Part shown: in pieces, positions 10,967 through 23,400 of the stretch
How positions within the stretch are numbered: position 1 is the stretch's first letter
Layout: the number at the start of each line of letters is the position of its first letter
Assembly (NCBI RefSeq): GCF_021462225.1
Contig: NC_061797.1
Location: 37,970,147 to 38,034,146, forward strand
Source: Girardinichthys multiradiatus
Taxonomy: Eukaryota; Chordata; Actinopteri; Cyprinodontiformes; Goodeidae
Direction: 5' to 3'
Length of the DNA stretch: 64,000 nucleotides
Notes under the pieces: generated by a model
Told to the model about the DNA's origin: nothing
Databases searched by the model: none
The model's input: only the letters and a program-made list of their open reading frames with translations
Position numbers and translations under genes: made by a program

Positions 10967-11500
10967 AAAGGACCAAAGGTTCACCCTTAGATCACATACA
11001 CATGACCAAATGTGGACATTGCTCCCTGCTACTTTTCTCATTTTAAATTTCTCTAGGCATTTCATCTCCTTTTGATTTTATCAGTTATTAGTCGGAGGTC
11101 CATTTTGAGATGGATGTAGACTTATAAAGATGTGTGTAAAATTGTCAGCACATCTTGACTGAATGTAGATTTTCACTGATTCCGTTCCTCACAGTGTGGA
11201 GCCTAAGGAAGTTTTAAAGGACTTTCTGACTTGTGGTGCACTGACTACCCTAAAATATTCTCTGCACTTTAAAAGCCTTGTGAATGAATTCCTGCACTGT
11301 CACCGTCCTCTGCTGAAAATCACCCGTGTCTCTTTTTCTGGAAAATTGAAGGATTTTTCTTCTAATCAGCATCATGTATCATCCTCTCACTCCCTCCTGC
11401 CTGACATGAATGAAAGGGCACAGACGAAGACACGGTCTTTTCTGTTTACTACTGACTTTCTGTATTGTACTTAGGATTAAAAGATTCTGCATTATCATGG
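10967..11500 (+). other. LRRC49: LRRC49 3'UTR (probable)
   Basis: Sequence after the stop codon up to a polyA signal. The boundary is inferred; no transcript evidence is available. Confidence 0.5.
11476..11481 (+). promoter_or_regulatory. Candidate LRRC49 polyadenylation signal ATTAAA
   Basis: ATTAAA lies 510 bases after the stop. An AATAAA at 11714-11719 is an alternative for a longer 3'UTR. Confidence 0.4.
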
Positions 11501-13377
11501 AGTTTCAGTGCATAGTTTTAATTGTTGTTTTTTCTGGAAATGTTGCCACAAACATTTTAGGTATTCAGTCAGATTAGTTTAATTGTATGTAAATTTTAAT
11601 ATGTAAAACCAGTTAGTCTCATTAGTCTCATAATCTATGAAAATCGACCTGAGGGATGAATTCTTGACTTTTCAATGTGATTATTTAGACAAAGGAAACA
11701 GACAAAAAACTAAAATAAATAAAACAAAGCAATTAAGCTAATTCTATTCTGCACACTAATTAAACGTGTAATTTAAACAAAAAAATATATATATATATAT
11801 GTTCAAATTATTGTGTAATTTAATGAAACGTCTAACATTTATTAAAGGTTTGTTGATCTTACGGAGGCCTGAAGGATAGGAGAATCATGCCTTAATCTGA
11901 GTTATTACTGAGAAATTAACAAGTTAATTTCTCCATTGTGAGATCAATAAAGTCTATTGTATCTGATAATACTTACTTTAATCTAGAAGTGCCTATAAAA
12001 AAAGACATGACCAAGAGTTGTAACCCGCCTTCATTTGTCAGCTTTTGGTACCAGAACTGCCATAAAACTCAGAAGAGTGCCTTACTTCTGTCTGACATGG
12101 TTCTCTCTCTGTGGGTTTCCCACAGTCCCGATTTCTTCCTTAGTTGATCGACTGGGTCACTCGACAAACAGCTTGTTCGGTCGGTGTGTGTCAGAACCCT
12201 GCAGCACTGTTCTGCTGCAGGCTTTGGATGTCTGGAGGTTCCCAACTTTGCATCATGAAGAACCAAACAACAAATACTAAAGTTTAAATTTCCCTAGAAA
12301 CGTTTACTGGATTAGGCCGATGGAGCCTCAATGACCATTAAAAAGGAAAAACACGGCAAATTTTGCAGACATATTGTGCACACACACAGCAGAGTATGCA
12401 ATGTAAACAAAAACATTTATCACAATTAGATCTCCAAAGTTGGACCAGTCCTCTCTGACCCAGTTCGGATACATTTTTGGGTTCTGTCTGAGTCAAAATG
12501 TTCCGTCTTATTGAGAGGAGGCACTTTAGGAGAAGGAGTTGTCATGAGGGATTGCTTAACAAATCAGAAGCAGATTGAGTGGTAAAAAGAGAGACGCATC
12601 ACACTGAACAGCTTAACTGCTCAGTGTGATGCTGTTCTAACACCTTATTTTGACTGACATACACCTCTCTAAAACTAAAAATTGTCAACAAGCTATCTAA
12701 TGAGACATAATAACTCATGACCGAGGCGGTTTTCTGTGCAGGTTTGAGCTGAGCAGGTCAAACAAATAATGAAAACTCCTCTGCGAACCGTTAACGCTGG
12801 AATGTCCCTGAAGGTAGAGGCTTCACCTGTTTCTCTTATGTTCTTGCTCACCTTTGCTTAAGCCCTCCCAAAGAAACTCTTTTAACCCCAGATAAATTGA
12901 GGGAGAACACAGCACCAACCCATTCAAATACCTCAAACTAAAGAGGAAGAAAGTTTCTAACAGCTTTATACTAACACCAAGTACTTGACAGGTACAGCGC
13001 TCTGTCAGAGATTAGTGCCTTGCTTACAGATATTTGACCTAAATAGGACAAAAACATTAATCTGCTAAGTAATGATTTTTTCCTTTTTTCTGTAAGTCTT
13101 TTTTTATTCCACGTCTTACTAGCTGCTCAGTTTTGTGGTTGTCCATTTTATTAATGAATTAAATAAAACATATCACTGGAAAGTTACCAGTTCAATTAAA
13201 AATTGGTGCATTATATAAGGTAATGACACACAAAATTATATATTTAAAAAATATATATTACTGGTTGTTAAAGTTTTCAAGCTTACTGCGAATAAAAACA
13301 CAAAATTCATTTTCTCTGAAAAATACAATAACTCAGGAGCTCATTAAAAAAAGGCTTTTTAACATAGAAATATTGGG
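11501..13377. other. LRRC49-THSD4 intergenic DNA
   Basis: AT-rich sequence with a short (TA)n run at about 11788-11800. No protein gene or repeat family recognised. Confidence 0.5.
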
Positions 13378-13585
13378 CATGTGTGTTGTGTAGCAGTAGA
13401 ACATGCGGGCCATATACGGAGGTTTCGTTCCTCAACACAGATGTCCCAGGTTCGAGTCCTGGCACCGGCGACCTGTGCTGCATGTCTTCCAGCTCTCTAC
13501 ACCCTGCTTCCTGTCTGCTTACTTTCAGAAAATAATAATAAAGAAAATAACAAGGCCATTAGTGCTGCAAAATAAAAAACAAACT
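13378..13585 (+). repeat. tRNA-derived SINE
   Basis: It has a tRNA-like head with a B-box match (ggttcgagtcc, 13449-13459), then a unique body (gacctgtgctgcatgtcttc) and an A-rich tail (aataataataaagaaaataa). The order head, body, A-rich tail is that of tRNA-derived SINEs widespread in fish. Confidence 0.65.
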
Positions 13586-13639
13586 CAGAAATATCAACCT
13601 ACTAAATAGGATGTCAGTATAATGTCCATTATATGTAAT

Positions 13640-13930
13640 CATCTTCCTTTTGACAAAACCCCATAGATATGCTATTGAGTTTAGATCAGTTGGTCAATGA
13701 AGCATTTGTGTCACGATAATACCATGGTCATTAAACCAGGTATTGATACTTTGTGTGGGCAGTGATAAAGAAAATATAATGTGGTAATCCCTGTTTCTTG
13801 TGTAAATTTTCTACCACAGTTTATCCTTCCACTCAATTTCTTGTTAATTTGCTAGGAAAATGCACTCTGTGAACAGCCAAGTTATTTTGCAATGGGCTTT
13901 TGTGGCAATGTGTTTCTGCTGGCAATTCAC
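13640..13930 (-). mobile_element. DD34E Tc1 remnant, reverse
   Basis: Phrases such as gatactttgtgtgggcagtg, ttatccttccactcaattt and cactctgtgaacagccaag are the complement of the N-terminal transposase region of the same family as 17775-18712. No frame survives. Confidence 0.5.
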
Positions 13931-15879
13931 AAGTTAGCAGTGCTTTCCATTATTATATAGGCTATGAAACTAACATAATATTTCTGTACTAAAACTCACT
14001 AGTTTTATTGTGCACTGTTTGAGATCCATTTGCATTATAGCTTGACCTGATTCCAAAAACATTAAATTTGACCATTGAACGTGTTGATGCTTGCTTTCCA
14101 TATAAAGGGATCCAACTTACTGATACGACAAAAAATTAAGACAAGCATCATGTAATATTCAAAGTGTTGCATTTCAGGGCACTTGTCCTCTGAGGATCAG
14201 AAGCCTTCCATTCTGCTTTGACAGGAGCCCAGTCTGTGTGAACGTCTGCTGTCAGAAAGCTTCAGTTAGTTTAGTTTGAACAACTCTGATAGCACCATTG
14301 CTTTGTGCTGAGACACTGTCACAGTTTGCCAACACTGCGAGCTGGCTGAAGTTTCAACAGCCTGACACCATTCCAAGACCAGTGACAGTATGAAGACAGA
14401 AAGTGCAAACAAAGACTCTATATTGCTAATCTACCATATTTAGTCCCCTTAAAGGATGACTGCCTTTGTTTTTGGTGACTAAAAGAATTGTTCTGTGGGT
14501 CAAGGCTAAATAAAGAAGGAATTAAAAGAAAGAAATAATATTTCAAAGCATATTTTTGTGTTTCAGGTGCATAAATTGGGAGAGGTTTGCCAATCTGTGA
14601 CAAACAAATACATGTTCATTTTAGGAATTGTTCTTTAAATAAAATTCGAAAGGAGTTGGGTTTTGTCAAGTATTTCATAAATAATACACAACCATTATTT
14701 GATATCCTTTATTTGCACAGACCTGCATAGAAATGATTGCAGTTGCATTTCCATAAAATGTACATATGTGCAATTAACAGCTTATCGTTTGCCGCCCAAA
14801 AGCAACTGGTTGGAAGCAAGTATGGAAAAAAAACAAGTTTCTTAAAATATATCATTTTGTCTTCTCAATTCTGCAAAGGCTAGCAAAGTGCGTTGAAGAT
14901 ACTGTCCAGTGAAATGTTACACAAAATACAAAATTTTTAAAAAGCACTCTGAAGAAAGAAATGGCAAGTTCTACTTTGTGTGTAGATGAGTCAATGACAT
15001 CACAAGAGGCACAAGACTAGATATTGTAATAACACACTATGGAGGATGAGTAACTTTTAACAGATTTCTAAATAGATTCCAAAGCATTCAAGATGTATTT
15101 CAGTGCTAGTGACAAGATTATTTTCTCAGGTTTTCCCTCTGATGTCTCCAGTGTGGGAATTGACTGTGATAATTTTAAGTCCGTCTGCCTGGCAATCATT
15201 TTTTGCGGAAGTAACCTGTGGTGCAGCACTTCTACAGGGAGCATCGCTAGGACTTGAAATTCTTCTCATTGGAGCGCATCAACCAAGCATGTGGCTTTTT
15301 ATAATGACTTGGCTCGAAACAATAACTGTAGGACTTTGACAATGAGATCTGGCCATGACAGTCTAACTTGGTTCTATTCACATACTGCTGTCATGTGTTT
15401 TTATTCTTGGCAAATTTTCCTGAAATCCATGTGGTGTTCTCACATAAGGCTCAAACGCTGTGCGGCAACTGTACAGGCTTTGGCTAAAAATGTTTGAAGG
15501 AGGAATTTGATTTAAAAACATGAAAATAAGAACTGCAACAAGAAATTATCATACCTGAAAGAACTCTGTCCTACTGCTTTATCTCTCTTGTGATGTCATT
15601 AAAGACATATGTACATGGAGCCTTGTTTTTGGAGGGCAATACTTGAAAATGGTATGTTGTCCATGTGCTGTTTTTGATACATTTTTGATTTATATTGTTT
15701 AACATGGAAAGCCTGGTGTTGACTGCCATTTTACCCATTAACCCGAAATAAAACCAATCACCTTTGGGACAGATCGGGAATGGCATCGAGTAATATTTCT
15801 CAGGATCGGTAAAAGAAAATCAGAAAAAGTCAAATTTTAAGTTAGGTACAAGTCACGCAGAGGTTGCAGGAAATCTGTG
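13931..15879. other. Intergenic DNA, no gene recognised
   Basis: Mostly AT-rich. The interval 15100-15360 has more even composition and short open frames on both strands, but no domain was recognised. It may be conserved noncoding DNA; I cannot test this. Confidence 0.4.
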
Positions 15880-16253
15880 GAGGAAGGTGTTTTGGTGAGA
15901 TGAGATCTAAGTTAAACTTCTGGATCTTCATGTAGAACTTTAAATTTGGTGCAATGGTAACACTGGTCCTCACCCAAAAACAGTATCCCCACAGTGGTGG
16001 CAGCATTATGCTCGGGGGACTCTTCAGCCAGACGTATTCCACAGGTTTTACAGATGACTTTACAAAGTGTTTACCCAGGGGGCTGAATAAAGAATGTATG
16101 CCACACTTTTCAGATTTTTATTTGTATAAAAACCTTGTATCATTTTTATTCCACTTCACAATTGTGCAAAAATTTGTGTTTGTCCCATTAGAATACATTA
16201 AAGTGGCGAATATGGAAAACTTCAAGGGGTATGAAGGCTTTTACAAGACATTG
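15880..16253 (+). mobile_element. Tc1/mariner remnant, 3' part
   Basis: It contains ggcagcattatgctcggggg (transposase GGSIML region), a jump by deletion to gggggctgaataaagaatgt, then the 3' end phrases ccacttcacaattgtgcaaa and aacttcaaggggtatgaagg. Internally deleted and non-coding. Confidence 0.6.
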
Positions 16254-16559
16254 TTATCAATTAAGTGTTTTTGGACACACTGGCTGAGCAGCAAAATAAC
16301 ACTCAATGCAATCTGTCTTTTATAGGCTCAAACATGTGATAGAGCAATTTATTGCATGCAATGCTTTTGTTATACAGTTGAAAAAGGAGTGTCAGAGTGT
16401 GGATGTGGTTGAGCAGCTGAAAACCCTAAACTGCTCTGCTTTTCCTTCACGCTCAGACAAATCCAAGTGAAAAAAAAACAGGAGGAGACTCCCACCTCCG
16501 TATTTTTTACATGACAGCTCAAAGAACAAAGTGGAGTAGGCTGGCTGAGACAGGGGACG

Positions 16560-16849
16560 CAGTGGAGGGTGTTTTCCTTCTGCTGTGTCAGTTTTCAGCT
16601 CTCTGTCACAGTCCTTGTGTTTGCGCGTAAAAGCAGAACCGCCAGAGTCTCCGTGAAGAGCCGCAACCAAAGCTTATGGTCTGATTTATCCAGAACTCTC
16701 AGCACGGCTTCACTGGGTCACATGGACCTGCACCAGGTCTTCAGAGGGAAACCCTGCATTTCTTCACCGATTCATGTTTCCACCATGAGGATACCTGGAG
16801 AGGATACACCAGTATAAAAAGAAACTACTTTATCATCATTAAGCTGCAG
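16560..16849 (+). other. Candidate THSD4 5' leader exon or promoter region
   Basis: Composition is more even here than in the surroundings. It ends at aagctgcag|gtaaat, a good donor at 16850. A TATA-like agtataaaaa lies at 16811-16820, so the region could instead be a core promoter. The first certain coding exon starts 590 bp downstream. No transcript data. Confidence 0.3.
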
Positions 16850-17144
16850 GTAAATGTGGGAGGAGTACAGACCTCGTATTATAGTCTAGTTAATTCCCGG
16901 TTTTGTATTGATAGAATTAATTATTTGCTACTTTTTAAACATTTGCATCTAATAAACCCCTGCTACTCTGGGATCAATACATGCTGAATGGTTATATCCA
17001 GGACTTGTTTGAAAGCCTTTTTGTTTCAGTGAACCTAAATAAGACGATGTGCAAATCATGGCAGATTTAAATGGTGTGGGTATGGGAGGTGAAAGGCTTT
17101 CTCTCTAGCTGGATTTCAGACCTGCTGTTTGCTAGTGAGGAGGA

Positions 17145-17163
17145 GGGGGGTGGGGGGTGGGGG
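17145..17163 (+). promoter_or_regulatory. G-quadruplex-forming G-runs
   Basis: Runs of 6, 6 and 5 G are separated by single T, enough for four G3 tracts. They lie on the + strand about 280 bp upstream of the THSD4 start codon. This is structural potential only. Confidence 0.4.
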
Positions 17164-17414
17164 TTCACCAGAGGAGCTCCCTCATTAGGAGCCAAAAAGG
17201 TCGGAGGTCATCTCACATGGTCAAGTGGGTGAAACACCTTAACAGCTTCTGCCAGAGTCAGTGTCTATGGGTGTTCAAGCTGAATGATTTTTGTTGAGAA
17301 TGTAAAAGAAAAGTCAACATCTGGACACTTTGTGGGATCAAATACATTTTAAAGAGTTTTATTTGCCATAAGTTTAATTAGACAGCAACACCATTTCTCT
17401 TTTTGCACCTATAG

Positions 17415-17469
17415 TGTCTATTGCTGTGGAACGAGTCACCATGCTAGAAGTCGGGTGTTGGACCGTTAG
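17415..17469 (+). CDS. THSD4: THSD4 start-codon exon
   Basis: A pyrimidine-rich acceptor (cacctatag) precedes 17415. ATG at 17441-17443 sits in an excellent context (gtcaccATG). Nine codons (MLEVGCWTV) and two bases precede the donor gttag|gtaata. Coding is 17441-17469; 17415-17440 would be leader. The split codon is completed by the next exon as Arg. Confidence 0.7.
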
Positions 17470-20400
17470 GTAATATACCTGTTTGCTTTTTGTTTTCTGT
17501 TGTGTCTTTTTCTTATATGCCTTATACTAATTTATATTATTAAGTTAATAGAGTCAGTATATTGCATTCCAGTTTATAGTCTGGTAACTGTGCAAAACTA
17601 TATTTCTGAATATCTCTCTGTTGTCTGCAGACTATCTGTTCTGCTGCTGCTTTGGTCACAACTCCTGGACAGTCAACAAACAGCAGATCACAGGAAGGTA
17701 AGCAAACTTTGGACCTTAGGTCAAGTCAAAGACGTGTCAAGTCAAATTTGATTTATAAACCTCATTTAAAAACAGCAGGTTGTTGCCAAGTACTGAGCAA
17801 TAGAACAGATAGAACAACAGTTATCCTGCAGACAGTCACTGGCACCCTCCACAATAAGGCTAAGACACAAAAGGTCATTGCTAAGGAAGCTAGTTGTTCA
17901 CAGAGTTCTGTATCAAAGCACAATAATGGAAAGTTGAGTGGAAGGAAAAAAGAGTGCTTAAAAAGGGAATGACAATTTGCAGGAATAATGGGAGACTTGA
18001 TGATGGCAAAACAAGGCCCATTCAGTAGTTTAGGTAACAACATTTACAGGCTGTTTAGATAACTGAGAGCAATCAGAAGTTTCTCATCTGGGCTAAGAAG
18101 AAAAATTACAAGACTCTCAACTTTGATGTTCTAAGGTCCTGCTTTTAGATGAAAATAAATTTTGGATTTACTTTGGACACTAAGCTCCCAGAGTCTGGAG
18201 GAAGAGTGAAGAGGCCCAGAATCCAAGTTGCTTGAGGTCCAGTAAGAGATTTTCACAGTCAGTCTTGATTTGTGGTGCCTTGTCATTTGCTGGTGTTGGT
18301 CCACTGTGTTTTCTCAAGACCAAAGTCGGCACATCCGTCTACTAGGAAATTGTAGAGCACCTTGAGCTTCCCTCTGCTGACAAGCTTTATGGATAGGCTG
18401 TTTTCATTTTCCAACAGGACTTAATACCTGCCCTCGCTGCCAAAAGTACCAATACCTAGTTTAATAACCATGGTATCACTGTGCTTGTTTGCCTTAAAGG
18501 CTTGCCTGATCTAAACCTTGTATTGAATTTATGTGGTATTGTCCAAAAGGATGATAAACAACACCAGAGCCGATCCAGAGAAGCTGAAGGCTCCTGTAGA
18601 AATAAACACTTGAAATATATCACCATGTGTACTGAATCTGTCTGAGTTTAACTTTTTCAACTAAATTATTGAAAACAATTAACTTTTCTATGACACTCTA
18701 ATGTATTGATATCTGTATATGATGCTACCAGAGACATTGCGGTGGTGAAGACGTAGACATGCACCATTTTCTTACTTTAACTCTAAATAGCGAGGAAGAG
18801 TACCTCCTGGGAGAGCCACACTTGGTTTTTAATCTGTGAACTTGTGGTGAGGAGTCGTGCACACAAGTAAAGCAGTGAAGATGGATGTCTGCTGATAGTA
18901 AACCACTTCTTGAATCCCGCAGGAACAGAAGCCACATGGAAGAAGGTTGAGTGTGAAGCTCATAACACATCCACAGTCCCTTCAGTTAAAATTTGGAAGG
19001 CAGTTTGTGCGAGTCAACTCCACGTGCTTCCACTTGGAGTCCAGCTGCGTGACCCGATGCTGACCCGGAGATGACAGTGGCATTGAGTAGAAGCAGTAAA
19101 GGAGCCAGGGGCTGGGAGTTTTGAGGTCTTGCTGAATAGCTACCCAGGCCTGATTGACACCCAAGGAACCCCTTGCCAACTCCCCCTGCCACTCCTGTAT
19201 TCTCTTTTCAACCAATAAAAGTCAGCAGGAGCTGAATTTTTACGGCGGCCATGTGTTTACCCAGAGAGGTTGATGTGAATAGAGACAAAGTGCTACTCAA
19301 AAAGCAGGATTTCCACACATAATGCTGGTTTGGCACAGTGTTCCTCAAACAGTGAGCTCACTGATTGCTGCTAAAACGTCTCTGGCACAGTTGCACAGAA
19401 GAGTAATATCAACAGGGAGTTATGCAGGTACCCAATCGGGTGTAGGCCACTAATATATGCTGGCTAGCCAGCCAGATCAGGGTTTTATTACACTGAACAG
19501 AGGTCTGCTTCATGAACAGGGGCAGAGGGGCGGAAGATATGGATATTCATGGTGAGGTTATGAGGTCACTGACTTGAGCTTTTTTGGAATGATCTTTAAT
19601 CTGCCGAGATTAAAGATGTGTTGATAAATGTGTCCCATAAGTACTTGGTTTACACATTTAATTACATTGTCCCACTTTTTTGCAATTCACTGCATCCCTA
19701 ATATAAACTCCGTTGCCTCTATCTAGGTGCCTCAGACGACAGAGTCTCAACAGGAGTTCAGGGCCGAGTATGGGGAAATTCAGGGTGCCTGGGGCACCTG
19801 GGGCGCCTGGTCAAGCTGCTCCCGGACATGTGGGAAAGGAGTACAAGAACAGATGAGGCCCTGTCTGCCTGTGTACACTCAATCCCCCCCCAGAGGAGCT
19901 GCTGTTCAGCCTCAGCAGCCAGGCCATGTCATTTCAGCTTTGAAGCCTGTTGCTTCTACACACCACAATGGAGTCAGAGCCTTTAACAGCAGCAGCAGGG
20001 TAAACCCGAGGAGGGAGAAGCAGAGCAGGCCAGGCGAACGCAGGTACCAAAACAGTCGGAGTACTTTTTTGCATGAATCAAACTGAAAAAAAATATTGTT
20101 TCTTAAATAATATAAGGCAGATGTTCCCAACTCTGTTCCTCAGTGCCAATGTCCTGCACATTTTAGGTGTTCCCTGCTGCTGCACACCTGTCTTAAATGA
20201 ATGAGAGATTAAGAGGCTTCTGAAGCACATGATTGCATATTGAATAAGCAATGAAATCATTTGACTTAGTTGTACAGAGAACCTGTAGAGGGGCACTGTA
20301 TACAGGGTTTATAAAAGTGTTAATACCCCTTGAACCTTCAAACATTTTGTCATAATGTCTTTTATTGAGATTTAATATTGTAGACCAACACAAAGAAAGC

Positions 20401-23400
20401 CATAATTGCAAAGGTGTAAGAAAAGAATACATGCTTTACTAACTTTTTTATAAAGAAAAATATGAAAGATAGGTGTGCATCTGTATTCAGACCCCTTTAC
20501 TCTGTTACCCAAAAATAAAATCCAGTACAAACAACTGCCTTCAGATGTCCCCTCAACAGTAAATACACACCTCTGTGCTTCTTTCAAAGCACATGTTAAG
20601 AAAGTTTTGGAGAAGTTTTTTATTTTTTTAATTTGAATGATTTATTTTTAGTTGTGGAGAAGTTTAAGCAGTGTTATGTATACCGTCTATTGTCTACAGC
20701 CAGTTATCCTTGCAGGTTGCAGGTGGGCGAGAGGCAGGGTAAATGGTAAATGGACTGAACTTATATTGCATCTTTCCAGTCATACTGACCACTCAAAGCA
20801 CTTTACACTAGAGCCACATTCATCCAGATGCACTCACTAGCACGCACACATTCATACAGCAATATGCAGATCAGTAAGCAATTTGAGGTTAAGTGCCTTG
20901 CCCAGGGCACATTGACATGTGGTAGGAGGAGGCTGGAATCGAACCCACATTGCAAGGCGACCACTCTTTTCACTGAACCACAGTCCCCTCGCCTTGGACA
21001 GTTCGCCAGTCCATCACAGGGCAACACAGAGACACACATGATAGACAATCATGAACACACACTCATACCTAAGGGCAATTTAGAGTAATCAGTTAACCTA
21101 ACAGTCATGTTTTTGGACCATGGGGGCAACCCGAAGTACCTGGAAGAAACCCATCCATTCACAGGGAGAACATGCAAACTTCATACAGAAAGACTTCAGG
21201 CTGGGTTTCAAATCCAACAAACTGTCACCGTGCAGCCGAGGTTAGGTGATAAAGCAATATCCCAAGTTTTAAACATTTCAAAGAGTACTGTTCATTACAT
21301 CATATAAAATTGAAAAAATAACAACTGCAAACTAAATACAGGGCAATCCTGGAAGAAAATCTATTAAAGACTGCAAAACACTTGAGATTAGAGGTTGATC
21401 TTCCAGTAGGACTAAGATCCTAAACACACAGCCTGTGGAATGGTTTAGATCAAAACATATGCATGTGTTAGAAATGTCCAGACCTAAATATTTTTAGAAA
21501 TCTGTGTCAGGACACTCTTCATACATTCTGACTGAAATAAAAATGTGCAGAAATGTTTGTCTCCAGTTGTGCAAAGCTGGAAGAAATACACCCAAAAAGA
21601 ATACGAACACACAGCATATATTTTTATATTTTTAATTCTAAACCATGTATAATTTTCTGCTTCAAACAGTGAGCAATTATGCACAAATCTGTGTTGCTTC
21701 ATCACATAACCTCCAAATTGAATACATTAAAGTTTGCGGTTGTAATGTGACAAAGCAGGAAGAATTTCAAGTGCTATGAATACGTCGTCAAGACACTGTA
21801 AATAATTACAACTCTTCCACAATGCGACGGGGACATTTGTTATTAGAGATGTGCTGTTGGACCCTGATAACTTGAGTGATGGATACTGATTTTGAATAAA
21901 TAACTAACTCCGACTGCACTGTTCAATGGTTAGGATTAATTGGAATGTATGTACCTGACTGTTGTGAAGTGCCTTGAGACAACATGTGTTGTGAATTGGC
22001 GTTATATAAATAAAACTGAATAAAACTGAATTGAATGTGAACCTTATAAGCCATTCATGAGGAGCGTTAGATTATGCCTATGAGTGGCTAAAATAAAACT
22101 ATATATTTAGAAGATTTAACTATTTAGTCTGATGCATGCATAAGTTGTGTTTAATATTTTACAAACCAACACTCACTGTTGGCTCCATGTTTGGCACATT
22201 AAGTATGAATTATCTAAGAAAAGTTTTTTTATTTATTTAGTACATGCAACATGGAAGTTAAAAACAAGCTGTCTGAAATGTCAAGAACATTTAGTACCTT
22301 TGGTGTTTTGAGGCTCATGTCTTTGTTGAGATGTGTGCTGCCTGCTGAGCAGCCTGGTGTAAAAGTGACTCTTTGGAGCTGTCGCTGTGGGTCATCCGAC
22401 TGCCTTCCAGTGGAAAGCCAGTCTTTTAAAGTTACAATCAAAAGCTTGGCCTGTGTTTGGCAGCTTTGTGACCTCCTTCCTGTTGTGCTTGCCTTTTAAC
22501 AAATAATGCTGACAGCTGAGTACTGAGGTGGTTGTTTAAGTTGGACTCCATGTGAAAGTTGAAAAAAAGCACATCAACCTTTTGCTAAAGCAATGAGTAA
22601 TTCTTCAATAAAAAAATATGTTTAAATGAAAAGTGTTCATAAAAAGAGAAATAGATCATAATTTACATTTGTGTTCCAGGAGAGTCACTCACATTGTCCC
22701 AGGGAGGTATGGCTATGGACGAGCACCTCATGTTGCTCCACTGCTAGTGGATTCCAGCCGAGGCTCAGGTTCCCCTCGCCTCCACAGACAGGGACGCTCT
22801 GCTGCAGTTAATTCCCTCCAGCTCGTTGCTAGAGGGCACACCGACCTCAGATCAAACAAACTGGATGCCTCCAACAACCTCCATCGCTTTACCAGACCGT
22901 ATGTGCATCCCAGGACACTACATCAAAGGAATAGTCAAGTCTGGGACTCCCTTTACCAGCCTATTTCAGCTAACCAGGCTGAGGTCCAGGCAGGCAGTCA
23001 GACCTCGAGCCACCAGCTGCATAAAGAGAGACCTTACAGCCCACTGCCTTCTTCCTTCTGCACAGGGGAGCATGCTCACTACAGGATCTGCAACAGTAAT
23101 GTATGCATGTCTGCACTCTCACAATAGTGTCATTAGTGATTTATAATTCATCTCTTTGAAGTTGAATTTTGTTCATTTTACACTTTAGTAAATCAGATGG
23201 ACTGCAACAGCATCACATCTATGCTGCAGTATTGTTTTTCACTCTATAAAGTCTGCTGAGTAAATGTTAAATAACTAAAAATGTAGTGCTCAAGACACAC
23301 GTTTTGTACCTGAAGAAAGACCTGTCACAATCTACTTTTCTAGACCAGTGTGGTCACATGAAACACATTCTGTGGTTTGATTATTATTTTCGCAATTCAG

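Noticed and set aside
11786..11801. (TA)n run considered as a regulatory repeat
   Set aside because: Short, ordinary microsatellite in AT-rich DNA.
13449..13459. B-box suggesting a functional tRNA gene
   Set aside because: No cloverleaf can be drawn with a proper anticodon stem; the downstream body and A-rich tail identify a SINE.
15103..15339. 78-codon hydrophobic open frame resembling a membrane protein
   Set aside because: No domain, no fitting splice sites and no polyA context; hydrophobicity is expected from T-rich DNA.
16569..16817. 82-codon open frame upstream of THSD4, considered as a first coding exon
   Set aside because: The stop lies before the donor at 16850 and the well-placed ATG at 17441 with signal peptide explains the N-terminus better.
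18725..19215. Overlapping - strand open frames in a THSD4 intron
   Set aside because: No domain, overlapping frames of similar length, no splice signals; they look like chance frames.
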